Assembly (NCBI RefSeq): GCF_030161375.1
Contig: NZ_BSSQ01000003.1
Coordinates: 1 to 64,000, forward strand
DNA: 64,000 nucleotides
Direction of reading: 5' to 3'
Origin: Paenibacillus glycanilyticus
Lineage (GTDB): Bacteria > Bacillota > Bacilli > Paenibacillales > Paenibacillaceae
Part shown: positions 34,585 through 42,762 of the stretch, in pieces
Layout: every line of letters begins with the position of its first letter
Position numbering within the stretch: the stretch's first letter is position 1
Notes under the pieces: model-generated
Database searches by the model: none
What the model was told of the DNA's origin: nothing
The model's input: only the letters and a program-made list of their open reading frames with translations
Position numbers and translations under genes: made by a program

Positions 34585-34600
34585 GTTGACTTTAAGTCAC
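34585..34600. promoter_or_regulatory. Near-palindromic operator candidate
   Basis: GTTGACTTTAAGTCAC: arms GACTT and AAGTC around a single T, extended on both sides with one mismatch. It lies midway between the hydrolase-like gene and the XRE regulator gene, and TTGACT could also act as a -35 box for the regulator. Confidence 0.5.
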
Positions 34601-34650
34601 ATTGCAGATAATCTCAAAAGTAGAGTACTAGATTTGGGGGGCCGCTAAGC

Positions 34651-35346
34651 ATGGACATTCGCGTACAATTTGGACAGAGAATCAAGGAATTACGGGCTCG
34701 CAGCGGAATGTCGCAGGAGCATCTGGCTTATCGGGCCGGCCTCGATCGGAGTTACATAAGCGGAGTTGAGCGCGGAGAACGCAATGTCAGTATTCTTAAT
34801 ATCGAGAAAATCGCCGCCGCCTTGCAAATCAGCGTAGCTTATTTGTTCTCTGGGGAGCGGTTCTCACCCAAGCAGGCTTATCAGCCGAAAGATTTTATAG
34901 TCCCTTTCAAAGATAGAATCCATTACACGCTTGACCCGGATAAGAAGCTGCTCTCCTTCCAAGTGAATGGCCTGGCATCCGGCAAGCAGGACGTTGAATA
35001 TATGTCGAATATCGTGCTTGGCATCTGCTCTGCCTACGGCAAGGATGAGCTGGATGTGCTCGTTGATCACCGCGGCATGGTGACCTCTGACGGCCAGCCC
35101 GTTGTGTATTCCCCTGAGGTTGCCGAAAGAGCGGTACAATTCCAGCAAGAGCTTACCTCCTACAGTAAAAAAGTCGTCGTCTTATGTAATTCGGAATTTA
35201 TGGTGGAGCAGCTCAACTATGTATCCAAAACAAGCGGCATCTTCGATAAAGCGACCCATCTGTTCGATCGAGACCGCGACATGATCGGCAAGGCATATGA
35301 ACTATTCGATATTCACGATCATCCTTTTATACAGCTGAACAAATAA
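34651..35346 (+). CDS. XRE family transcriptional regulator with C-terminal domain
   Basis: 231 residues after TTGGGGGGCC. Residues 7-62 are a Cro/C1-type helix-turn-helix (RIKELRARSGMSQEHLAYRAGLDRSYISGVERGERN). Residues 75-231 form an unnamed mixed alpha/beta domain with no cysteine cluster or protease motif (LSFQVNGLASGKQDVEYMSNIV, VVVLCNSEFMVEQLNYVSKTSG). This C-terminal part may sense a ligand or a partner. It is divergent from the hydrolase-like pseudoenzyme and has a near-palindrome in its promoter region, suggesting autoregulation. Confidence 0.85.
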   Translation: MDIRVQFGQRIKELRARSGMSQEHLAYRAGLDRSYISGVERGERNVSILNIEKIAAALQISVAYLFSGERFSPKQAYQPKDFIVPFKDRIHYTLDPDKKLLSFQVNGLASGKQDVEYMSNIVLGICSAYGKDELDVLVDHRGMVTSDGQPVVYSPEVAERAVQFQQELTSYSKKVVVLCNSEFMVEQLNYVSKTSGIFDKATHLFDRDRDMIGKAYELFDIHDHPFIQLNK

Positions 35347-35373
35347 CAAAACCGCCTGTTATAGGCGGTTTTG
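35347..35373. terminator. Bidirectional terminator
   Basis: CAAAACCGCCT-gttat-AGGCGGTTTTG, a perfect stem between the XRE gene (+) and the EamA gene (-). Confidence 0.9.
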
Positions 35374-35379
35374 TCGTAT

Positions 35380-36276
35380 TTAAGAGTTCCCGATCAGCTT
35401 AGGCAGCGGCCTTCTGGGACGATTCACCAGATATATACTTCCGAGCACCAGAACCAGACCGATCAATAAGGAGTAAGTAAACGGTTCGTTCAGAACAATC
35501 GTGCCGATTAATATCGCTACCAACGGAATGAGAAATGTAAATGAAGCCACCTTGCTCGCTTCCCCGGAATCCATCAGCTTATAGAACACAAGCCAGCCTA
35601 GCGCAATGACGAAGATCGAAATAAACAGAAGGCTCGCTATAAATTCGGTGCTCCATACCACATCGGACCAGCTCTCCGTAACCGAGCCGAGACCGGTCAT
35701 AAATATGCCGCCAATCATTAGTTGCAAGGCGACTAGCCATATATTATCTACCTTGCCGCTATTTTTCTTCACATAGACGGTGCCAAGCGCCCAGCTCAGC
35801 GCGGAACCAAGCGCCAGCACAATTCCCGCGATCGAGATATGGCCCGAAGCACCGCTTGCACCGCTCGAGATGACGCCAACCCCGGCAAATCCAAGCACCA
35901 GTCCTATGACTTTAAGGCCGTACATTCGCTCTCCAAGCCAAGCCCACGAGAAGATTCCCACCAATACGGGCTGAAGGAATACAATAGCCGAGAATAGTCC
36001 GGCAGGCAAATATTGAATGCCAATCGTCTGCAAACCATAATACAGAATAACGTTCACAAGGGCTGACAAGAGATAAATATGCCAGGTTTGCTTGAACCGC
36101 AAACGACGGTACCGCGGAATCGCCGCGATTAATAAGAGCAGCCCGCCAAGCAGCGTCCGTACGCCGGAAAATAAGACGGGCGGCATATCCTGCAGCGCAT
36201 ATTTGGATAACGGCCAGTTAATTCCCCATACCAGCACTAAAAAAAATATGAGAAAAAACGTAGTTCTTTTATTCAA
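35380..36276 (-). CDS. DMT family (EamA) transporter
   Basis: 298 residues, ten predicted membrane segments in two EamA repeats (opening FFLVLVWGINWPLSKYAL; second half beginning GIVLALGSALSWALGTVYVKK). The family exports metabolites or amino acids at the cytoplasmic membrane; the substrate is unknown. The start follows GAAAGGAAG. It lies 30 bp downstream of the lrgB-like gene with no clear terminator between, so it may be co-transcribed with the CidA/LrgB pair. Confidence 0.9.
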   Translation of the reverse strand: MNKRTTFFLIFFLVLVWGINWPLSKYALQDMPPVLFSGVRTLLGGLLLLIAAIPRYRRLRFKQTWHIYLLSALVNVILYYGLQTIGIQYLPAGLFSAIVFLQPVLVGIFSWAWLGERMYGLKVIGLVLGFAGVGVISSGASGASGHISIAGIVLALGSALSWALGTVYVKKNSGKVDNIWLVALQLMIGGIFMTGLGSVTESWSDVVWSTEFIASLLFISIFVIALGWLVFYKLMDSGEASKVASFTFLIPLVAILIGTIVLNEPFTYSLLIGLVLVLGSIYLVNRPRRPLPKLIGNS

Positions 36277-36306
36277 TCGAAATCTTCCTTTCGAATGTAA
36301 AAACCG

Positions 36307-36981
36307 TTATTGTCCTAGGACAAGCGGTGTCAAAAACAAGGTTAGAATAGCGGTTAGAATCATCGAAACGCTGGATACCGTTCCTGATATGCTGCCAAGC
36401 TCAAACGCTTTGGAAGTCCCTGCCCCGTGAGCGCTTGTTCCTAGCATAACGCCTCTCGCAACCTCATTGCGGATTCGGAACAGACGAATGATCGGAGGTC
36501 CAACTATAGAACCAAAAATACCCGTAATCATGACCGCAACCGCTGTAATCGTCGGAATCCCTCCAATTGTCTCGGCCACATTCATGGCGATAGGCGTCGT
36601 TGTGGAATGAGGGATCAGACTATACGTCATCGACTTATCGAGGCCAAATCCTTCGGCCAGCCACAAGGACGATGCAACTGCGGCGGCAGAACCGGTCAAC
36701 ACGCTGATTATGATCTGGGCAGCATGTTGTTTGATAAGATCATAATGTCTGGACAACGGAATAGCAAAAGCAATGGTTGCCGGTCCCAGCATATCGGATA
36801 ACCAATGCGCGCCGGCGTTATAATGGGCATAACTTGTTTTGGTAACCGCAAGCAGGATAATGAGCAGGACTGGCGTCACAATCAATGGCGATAACAGCAG
36901 CATCGGTTTATGCCGGTATAGCTTTTTGGCTAACAGATATACGGCAATCGTTATTATTAAGCTAATCATTGAAATGATCAT
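36307..36981 (-). CDS. LrgB/CidB family membrane protein
   Basis: 224 residues with about seven membrane segments. Diagnostic stretches are GPATIAFAIPL, TTTPIAMNVAETIGG and GTSAHGAGTSKAFELG. LrgB/CidB proteins work with LrgA/CidA holin-like proteins in murein hydrolase control, and relatives transport pyruvate or glycolate. The start overlaps the stop of the cidA-like gene by 4 bp (ATGA), showing tight coupling. Confidence 0.92.
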   Translation of the reverse strand: MIISMISLIITIAVYLLAKKLYRHKPMLLLSPLIVTPVLLIILLAVTKTSYAHYNAGAHWLSDMLGPATIAFAIPLSRHYDLIKQHAAQIIISVLTGSAAAVASSLWLAEGFGLDKSMTYSLIPHSTTTPIAMNVAETIGGIPTITAVAVMITGIFGSIVGPPIIRLFRIRNEVARGVMLGTSAHGAGTSKAFELGSISGTVSSVSMILTAILTLFLTPLVLGQ

Positions 36982-37349
36982 CCTTGCGAGCCCCCTTTCC
37001 GTCTAGCAACCTGCTGCGCCACAAGTCCGCTGCACAACATGACGATAATCGTGCCTAGACCGATCACTAGAGCAATCTGAACGCCGGAGCTGATGACCAA
37101 TTGCCGGTACCCGATGATGCCAACGGCAGGCGGAATAAAGAAGAGCAGCATTGTAGCAATCAGCCAATCCGAACCGGATTCCACCCATTTGCGGGGAATA
37201 ATCTTCGCTTGAAGCATAATAAACAGCAGAAGCATTCCGAGAATGCTGCCTGGAACCGGAAGATGCAGCCAGATGACGAGCTGATTCATCAACCAGGAAA
37301 GCACGATAAAGAACAACACTTGAATAAACAACTTCATAAGGTAACGCAT
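36978..37349 (-). CDS. CidA/LrgA family holin-like protein
   Basis: 123 residues from the ATG at 37349 (MRYLMKLFIQVLFFI). A TTG three codons earlier abuts the AAAGGGAG ribosome site and is less likely. Four membrane segments and the motif WLHLPVPGSILGMLLLF are typical of CidA/LrgA. It forms an operon with the overlapping LrgB gene and is divergent from a LysR regulator, the same arrangement as cidR-cidAB of Bacillus and Staphylococcus. That suggests control by carbon overflow (acetate or pyruvate). Confidence 0.92.
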   Translation of the reverse strand: MRYLMKLFIQVLFFIVLSWLMNQLVIWLHLPVPGSILGMLLLFIMLQAKIIPRKWVESGSDWLIATMLLFFIPPAVGIIGYRQLVISSGVQIALVIGLGTIIVMLCSGLVAQQVARRKGGSQG

Positions 37350-37456
37350 AACGGCCAACTCCCTTTAATGGAAGTGTACAGCAGCCTTATTCATAGGTAA
37401 AATACATTTACAGAATGGTTTTCATTCCAATTATCTATGGATAGGAGACATCTTGT

Positions 37457-38347
37457 TTGGATATCCGACATTTGCAATATTTTGTGGAAGCCGCCCGCTT
37501 CCAGAGCTTTACGAAAGCCGCGCAGTCCCTTTATATCACGCAGCCGACGATCAGCAAGATGATCAAAAACCTCGAAGAGGAGCTTGGCGTTGTTTTGTTC
37601 GAGCGTACCGGCAAACGAATCAAATTAACCGATGCCGGTTCGATTCTGCTCGAGCAGGCGCAGCAAATGGTTCAATCCTTCGGCCAGATGAACTCCAGAT
37701 TATCCGAACTGATGGAGATGAAGGTTGGCCATATTCGAATTGGACTGCCTCCAATGGTAGGCGTCACCTTTTTCCCGCGCATTATCGGAAAGTTCCGGGA
37801 GAAATACCCAAAGATTACGATGCAGCTGTTCGAGCACGGGGCCAAAAAAGTGGAAGCCGATGTTGGCTCGGGAGAGCTCGATATCGGGGTGATCCTGCTG
37901 CCAACTAATGAAGAGAAGTTTGATTCCTTCTGCTTCCTGCGGCAGGACTTGATGCTCGTTGTTCCTTCTTCGCATAAACTTGCGAATCGTGACGAAGTGC
38001 CGTTCATTGAGCTGAAGGACGAGCCCTTCCTGCTCTTCCATGAAGATTTCACCTTGCATGACCGGATTATCGCCGAATGCGAGAAGTTGGGATTTCATCC
38101 CGATGTCGTCTACAAAAGCACGCAGTGGGATTTTATAAGCGAGATGGTTGCCGCCAATATGGGAATTGCGCTTCTGCCTGAAGCCATTTGCCATGAGCTT
38201 GACCAGGAACGTCTGCGCGTCATCCCGCTAACGTCGCCTAGCATTCCTTGGCATTTAGCCCTTATCTGGCGCAAGGACAGCTATTTGTCCTTTGCTACTC
38301 GGGAGTGGATCGCGTTCGCGAGAGAAGTGCTGGGGCATGAGGTTTGA
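37457..38347 (+). CDS. LysR family transcriptional regulator (CidR-like)
   Basis: 296 residues from a TTG start (LDIRHLQYFVEAARFQSFTKAAQSL) placed nine bases after ATAGGAG. The winged HTH covers 1-60 (ITQPTISKMIKNLEEELGVVLFERTGK), and the substrate-binding domain follows from about 90 (HIRIGLPPMVGVTFFPRIIGKF). It is divergent from the CidA/LrgB operon and is the presumed regulator of it. The 107-bp spacer contains TGG-N8-CCA (37415-37428), a possible but weak LysR site. Confidence 0.9.
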   Translation: MDIRHLQYFVEAARFQSFTKAAQSLYITQPTISKMIKNLEEELGVVLFERTGKRIKLTDAGSILLEQAQQMVQSFGQMNSRLSELMEMKVGHIRIGLPPMVGVTFFPRIIGKFREKYPKITMQLFEHGAKKVEADVGSGELDIGVILLPTNEEKFDSFCFLRQDLMLVVPSSHKLANRDEVPFIELKDEPFLLFHEDFTLHDRIIAECEKLGFHPDVVYKSTQWDFISEMVAANMGIALLPEAICHELDQERLRVIPLTSPSIPWHLALIWRKDSYLSFATREWIAFAREVLGHEV

Positions 38348-38371
38348 TCGATGACAAAACAGTACTTAAAT

Positions 38372-38418
38372 GAAAAACGGCATGCTAAATGGGGGATCCA
38401 TTTAACACGCCGTTTTTC
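38372..38418. terminator. Bidirectional terminator
   Basis: GAAAAACGGC-(a/g)TG-TTAAATGG stem-loop ending GCCGTTTTTC, just before the stop of the minus-strand low-complexity gene and after the LysR gene. Confidence 0.85.
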
Positions 38419-38420
38419 AT

Positions 38421-38744
38421 TTATCTATTTCTGCTCACTCGCGGTCCCGGAGGCGGGCCGCCTGGTCCCATACCTGGACCGCCCGGTCCCATACCTGGGC
38501 CACCCGGTCCCATACCCGGGCCGCCTGGGCCTGGGCCATGACCCGGACCTCCTGGCCATGGTCCTCCCCAAGGCGGACCGCCCCATGGCGGACGTGGAGG
38601 CGGCGGAGGGCCCCATCCCCACCATGGCGGACGCGGAGGCGGCCAGCCCCACCATGGTTGAGGTTGCCATGGCTGAGGCTGAAACCCGCCGGGCGGAATA
38701 AAGCCGCCGCCAGGTGGTACAAATCCTCGATTGGATTTTGTCAT
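38421..38744 (-). CDS. Pro/Gly/Trp-rich low-complexity protein
   Basis: 107 residues: about one third proline, one third glycine, plus tryptophans and no acidic residue. The start MTKSNRGFVPPGGG follows AAGGAGTC. The N-terminal half has QPQPWQPQPWWGWPPPRPP; the C-terminal half has a seven-residue repeat (GPGGPGM, three copies, encoded by near-identical 21-bp units). There is no signal peptide or cysteine. Similar proteins occur on spore coats and envelopes of Bacillales but I cannot assign it. Isolated by terminators on its downstream side. The strong codon conservation, own ribosome site and terminator argue that it is a real gene. Confidence 0.7.
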   Translation of the reverse strand: MTKSNRGFVPPGGGFIPPGGFQPQPWQPQPWWGWPPPRPPWWGWGPPPPPRPPWGGPPWGGPWPGGPGHGPGPGGPGMGPGGPGMGPGGPGMGPGGPPPGPRVSRNR

Positions 38745-38854
38745 TTATGAAGACTCCTTTAAGAGAGATGTAATTTGAAGCCTGCCTTAGCGTATGCCAA
38801 TACCCATGACTTGGTATAGGCAGCCGTACCGCCAGCTAGGTCTGATCTTTACGC

Positions 38855-38902
38855 AAGAGAAAAAAGCTTCTAATCCAACGCGGATTAGAAGCTTTTTTCT
38901 CT
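38855..38902 (-). terminator. Terminator after the DUF1697 gene
   Basis: AAGAGAAAAAAGCTTCTAATCC-aacg-CGGATTAGAAGCTTTTTTCTCTT, an almost perfect long stem 18 bp beyond the stop; works in either direction. Confidence 0.88.
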
Positions 38903-38919
38903 TGCTTATCTGGCTAATT

Positions 38920-39486
38920 TCATTTAACCGCTTCCATCGCATTGGCCAGCGCAACCAGCTTGTTAACCGTATTCCAGTTGCGGACGGTGGAATGAACGCC
39001 TAGCTTCTCGGCTTTAACGGCTAATTTGGAATTGCGGATGCTCTGATAGAATAGCAAGTACAAGTCCCGCCCCTCGCAATGGCACAATTCCTCCTCGGAT
39101 ACAAAAGCCTGAAGCTTCTCAAGCCGATCTGATAACGGCTCTTCCAGCATCATTGATACATACAGCGATTCGCCTTGTTCGCTGGCCGCCGCGGCAGCAA
39201 GCTGCTCTGCCGAGAACGGGCAGTTGGCCGCTATTCTTCTCATTTCATCAGCCGTTCGAATAATAACCCTGATTGGAAGGCCAAATACCTCTTCGATTCG
39301 CTGCTCGATCCGGCTTCGGAGCGTTTGTTCGTCCTCATCCGATGTGAACAAAATATTGCCGCTCTGAATATAGGTTTGAACATCTTCTAGACCGATTGCA
39401 GCAAGCGCGTCTCTAAGATCCGCCATCTTGATCTTGTTTTTCCCGCCGACATTAATGCCTCGCAACAAAGCAATATGGACTGTCAT
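38920..39486 (-). CDS. DUF1697 domain-containing protein
   Basis: 188 residues starting at the ATG at 39486 (MTVHIALLRGINVGGKNKIKM), which overlaps the stop of the ABC exporter gene by 4 bp (ATGA); GGAGAAATGGTT provides the ribosome site. The N-terminal motif ALLRGINVGG and the segment VQTYIQSGNILFTSD define DUF1697, a small ferredoxin-like-fold family of unknown function. Coupling to a MarR-controlled ABC exporter is notable but gives no direct clue. Confidence 0.92.
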   Translation of the reverse strand: MTVHIALLRGINVGGKNKIKMADLRDALAAIGLEDVQTYIQSGNILFTSDEDEQTLRSRIEQRIEEVFGLPIRVIIRTADEMRRIAANCPFSAEQLAAAAASEQGESLYVSMMLEEPLSDRLEKLQAFVSEEELCHCEGRDLYLLFYQSIRNSKLAVKAEKLGVHSTVRNWNTVNKLVALANAMEAVK

Positions 39487-41321
39487 AACCATTTCTCCTT
39501 ATCCGTAAGTAGATGCCGTTCAAATTGCTTCTCGTGCAAGTCTTTGTACACGCCGTTCAACTGAAGCAGCTCTTCGTGACGCCCTTCTTCGACGATCGTT
39601 CCATCCTGCACGACCAGAATTTGATCCGCCGCCATAATGGTCGACAACCGGTGCGCAATAACAATACTAGTCTTATTCTGCAGCAAAAGGCTCATCGCCT
39701 TCTGAATGTAATATTCCGATACGGTATCGAGGGAAGACGTGGCTTCATCCATCACAATGATCGCCGGATCTTTGAGCAACACCCTTGCGATCGCAATTCG
39801 CTGCTTTTCTCCTCCAGAAAGCTTCATCCCCCGGTTGCCAACAACCGTATCGTAACCTTCGGGCAGCTCCATAATAAATTCGTGAATATAGGCGGCTTCG
39901 CATGCGGCTATCATTTCTTCTTCGGTCGCTTCATCATTGGCATACATCAGGTTTTCCCGGATCGTCCCGTTAAACAGATAACTGTCCTGCGTGACAAGTC
40001 CAATCTGGGACCGCAGCGACTCCAGCGTCATATCCCGGATATCGGTTCCCCCGATCCGTATCGCTCCCGATTGACGTTCGTACAGCCGCGGCAGCAGATT
40101 GGTGATGGTTGTTTTGCCCGCCCCGCTAGGACCAACCAGCGCCGTCATCGTTCCCGTCGCGGCTCTGAAAGAAATATGCCGCAAAGCTTGCTTGTCTTTC
40201 TGATAAGTAAAGCTTACATCCTCGTACACGATATCTGCTCCAGCAAGATCTATGTCCCGCGCTTCGGGTTTATTAACAATAACCGGCTCCATATCGAAAT
40301 AATCGAAGATCCGTTCAAACAACGCGATTGAGCGATTGATTTCAACGTACAGGTTGGTCATTTGTCCGAATGGACCGTATACTCTGCCGAGCAATGCAAC
40401 AAAGCTGATAATTGCCCCGACCGTTATTTCACCTTGAATATATAAATATCCGCCATACAAATAGATCAGCATTGGACCTATCGTTGTAAACGTCGTCAGC
40501 AGCATCATGAACCAACGGCCGGCCATCGATTCTCTTATTTGCAGCCGGGTAGATTCGGCATTTACCGCTTGGAAACCCTCAAATTCCTTCTGCTCTTTCG
40601 TGAACAGCTTCATCAGCAGATAACCGCTAATGCTCAAAGTTTCCTGGATAATATGATTTTGCTCGGACATTTTCTCCTGCGTCTGCTTGGCAATATTCCA
40701 GCGGACACGGCCCATTTTCCGGGTTGGCACAAGAAACAAAGGAACCACGCACATCCCGAGAATAGCGAGCTTCCAGTTCATGACGAACAACGTTCCAAGC
40801 GTTGTCGCAAGGATAAACAGATTACTCGCGAAATTGACGACGGTGCTGTTAAATACGCCTTGTATGCCGGCAATATCGCTGGTCATCCTCGTAATGACCT
40901 CGCCTTGCTTCACATTGGAGTAGAACTGCATCGGCATCTTCTGCAGATGGCGGTACATCTGGTTTTTCATGTCGTACACAATATTTTGCGAAATATAGGA
41001 ATTGAGGTAGCTTTGCAGAACGCCAATCAGACCGGACGCAACCGTTGCCGCAAGCGAGATCAACACCAGCTCGAGAAGCAGCCTCATATCCTTATTCGGC
41101 AGCGCATCGTCAACGATATGCTGAATAAAGATAGACGGCAGCACGCCTAATCCGGAGGAGATCAGAAGAATCACCAGAACAACGGCGGTCTGCCTCCAAT
41201 ACGGAATAAAATAAGCCGAAATCCGGCGGAGCATTTCTTTTGTAATTTCCGGCTTTGTCCCGTCATCAAATTTCATCTTGTTAAAGCCCATTCCGCCGGG
41301 GCCTCCATACATTCTGGACAT
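39483..41321 (-). CDS. ABC transporter, fused membrane and ATPase domains (exporter)
   Basis: 612 residues, half-transporter of the multidrug/lipid exporter class. Six membrane segments occupy about 35-320. The ATPase has Walker A GPSGAGKTT, Q-loop region QIGLVTQDSYLFNGTIRENL, signature LSGGEKQR and Walker B IIVMDEATSSLD. It probably works as a homodimer exporting a drug, lipid or peptide. It lies 15 bp downstream of a MarR regulator gene and overlaps the DUF1697 gene, so it is likely de-repressed by a ligand of the MarR protein. Confidence 0.93.
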   Translation of the reverse strand: MSRMYGGPGGMGFNKMKFDDGTKPEITKEMLRRISAYFIPYWRQTAVVLVILLISSGLGVLPSIFIQHIVDDALPNKDMRLLLELVLISLAATVASGLIGVLQSYLNSYISQNIVYDMKNQMYRHLQKMPMQFYSNVKQGEVITRMTSDIAGIQGVFNSTVVNFASNLFILATTLGTLFVMNWKLAILGMCVVPLFLVPTRKMGRVRWNIAKQTQEKMSEQNHIIQETLSISGYLLMKLFTKEQKEFEGFQAVNAESTRLQIRESMAGRWFMMLLTTFTTIGPMLIYLYGGYLYIQGEITVGAIISFVALLGRVYGPFGQMTNLYVEINRSIALFERIFDYFDMEPVIVNKPEARDIDLAGADIVYEDVSFTYQKDKQALRHISFRAATGTMTALVGPSGAGKTTITNLLPRLYERQSGAIRIGGTDIRDMTLESLRSQIGLVTQDSYLFNGTIRENLMYANDEATEEEMIAACEAAYIHEFIMELPEGYDTVVGNRGMKLSGGEKQRIAIARVLLKDPAIIVMDEATSSLDTVSEYYIQKAMSLLLQNKTSIVIAHRLSTIMAADQILVVQDGTIVEEGRHEELLQLNGVYKDLHEKQFERHLLTDKEKWL

Positions 41322-41336
41322 TTCGTTCCCCCTTCC

Positions 41337-41762
41337 TTACAGGTGAGTCAAGATCCGCTGGTGAAGCTCGCGAAGCTTATCGATCTCTTCCTGCTGCAAC
41401 TGTTCGAGCGCATGGCTTAACGCCTTATACGAAGCTGCTTCCAAGTTATATTGCCTGCACAGTTCTTCGCCGCCTGGCGTAATAAACAACTGAATTTCTC
41501 TCCGGTCCTGCTCGGAAGGCTCGCGGATCACAAGCCCCTTCTCGACAAGCGAGTCAATATGGACGCTGACCCGGCTTTTGGCAAATACAAGCCGCTCCGT
41601 CAGTTCCTTTTGCTTCTGCCCCGGATTTAACCGGACCGATTCCAATATATTGATCTGGTGAACGGTTAGCCCCAGATGAGCGGCGCTATGAAAGGCCAAC
41701 TTCTTCAGCTGGCGGGTAATCTTAAAGAAAGAATGGTAAATATCCATCGCTTGATCAGCCAT
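41337..41762 (-). CDS. MarR family transcriptional regulator
   Basis: 141 residues. Winged HTH at about 35-100 (LTVHQINILESVRLNPGQKQKELTERLVFAKSRVSVHIDSLVEKGLV) with the wing REPSEQDRREIQLFITPGG, the DxRxx signature of MarR. First gene of the MarR-ABC-DUF1697 operon. A palindrome (41795-41807) lies 33 bp upstream of its start and is a likely autoregulatory operator. Confidence 0.92.
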   Translation of the reverse strand: MADQAMDIYHSFFKITRQLKKLAFHSAAHLGLTVHQINILESVRLNPGQKQKELTERLVFAKSRVSVHIDSLVEKGLVIREPSEQDRREIQLFITPGGEELCRQYNLEAASYKALSHALEQLQQEEIDKLRELHQRILTHL

Positions 41763-41794
41763 TGCAAAAAGCCACCTTTTTAGTTATGAGTGTG

Positions 41795-41807
41795 AACCGT
41801 TACGGTT
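41795..41807. promoter_or_regulatory. Putative MarR operator
   Basis: AACCG-TTA-CGGTT, nested within wider arms TTAGTT (about 41780) and AACTAA (41811), directly upstream of the MarR gene. Confidence 0.55.
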
Positions 41808-41824
41808 GTAAACTAATTATACGC

Positions 41825-41852
41825 AAAAAAAAGAGAGCCTTTCAACTCTCTT
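41825..41852 (-). terminator. Terminator of the dioxygenase-like gene
   Basis: AAGAGAG-ttgaaagg-CTCTCTT hairpin on the minus strand followed by eight T residues, 10 bp after the stop at 41863. Confidence 0.78.
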
Positions 41853-41862
41853 CTCTTCCGCT

Positions 41863-42606
41863 TTAATATAAGGGATACTTTTGACGCAAATCTTCCCGGT
41901 GGAGGACATTCGAATCCTCGCGAATATAATGGCAGACGTAGGAACGGCGCCATCTGTCCGTGCTCCGGTTTTTGCCCGATGAATGGATGAGCAGCTCGCT
42001 GAAAAACAAAATATCCCCTTTTTCCATCTCTACCGGTACTTGTTTGGTCGTATCCACGCCTTCCGTCTCCTCGGTCCAAGGCTCGTGTTCTTCGATGTTT
42101 TTGACCGCGCCATGCGGCAGCAGCCCCAGTCGGTGAGTACCCGGCATAACCCACAGACAGCCGTTCTCGACATCAATTCGATCCTCCATCGCCGTCCATG
42201 CGGCAATCATCGTCATGGGATCATTTTTGATGTAGTAATAATCTTGATGGGCAGCCTGTCCCGGGGAACCCGGCTCTTTGTAGAAATACATGCTTTGCAC
42301 GCAAACCGCCTTTTTGCCCATCAATTGCGCAAGCGCTCCGCGGACAAGCTGATGCTTCATCAGTTGTCTCGACATGCTGTCGTGTTTATGCGGATTAAAT
42401 AACCGCAGGGAATATTTTTTCGATTCCTCGCATGCCGCCCACTCGGGCATCGGCGATTGGTTCCTGATATCATAGATGTGTCCGTTAAAGGCATCAATCA
42501 AATCGCTGGACATCCCGTTCTTCCATAATAGATAACCGTTTTCTCTAAAAAATGCAATCTGTTCTTCCGTTAGGGGAGTAAGGGGAGCCGTAAAAGTTGT
42601 ATTCAT
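41863..42606 (-). CDS. Phytanoyl-CoA dioxygenase (PhyH) family protein
   Basis: 247 residues. The start MNTTFTAPLTPLTEEQIAFFRENGYLLW is typical of the family. The Fe(II) ligands are visible as H120-x-D122 (AAHQDYYY) and a distal His in ELLIHSSGKN, with the arginine that binds 2-oxoglutarate a few residues later (RSTDRWRRSY). It would be a 2-oxoglutarate-dependent oxygenase of an unknown small molecule. It is divergent from an AraC regulator gene (156-bp spacer), a common pairing in Paenibacillus. Confidence 0.92.
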   Translation of the reverse strand: MNTTFTAPLTPLTEEQIAFFRENGYLLWKNGMSSDLIDAFNGHIYDIRNQSPMPEWAACEESKKYSLRLFNPHKHDSMSRQLMKHQLVRGALAQLMGKKAVCVQSMYFYKEPGSPGQAAHQDYYYIKNDPMTMIAAWTAMEDRIDVENGCLWVMPGTHRLGLLPHGAVKNIEEHEPWTEETEGVDTTKQVPVEMEKGDILFFSELLIHSSGKNRSTDRWRRSYVCHYIREDSNVLHREDLRQKYPLY

Positions 42607-42762
42607 TAAGCATTCTCCTTTGTGGATTGATTTTTAGCTCGAGCGTTACCCTTATCGTACTCCCGCTCCCCTATCCTAACAATGGCTGTCGTTTGCTATT
42701 TTGTATCTGTCATTGATATCGGCATGATTCTTCAACTACAATAACAGTTAGAGGTGATTGTC

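Noticed and set aside
34651..35346. Possible prophage or toxin-antitoxin regulator
   Set aside because: Apart from the XRE domain there are no phage genes, integrase or toxin-like partner nearby; the neighbour is a hydrolase-like protein.
36978..37349. Phage holin
   Set aside because: Sequence motifs and the overlapping LrgB gene show a chromosomal CidA/LrgA pair.
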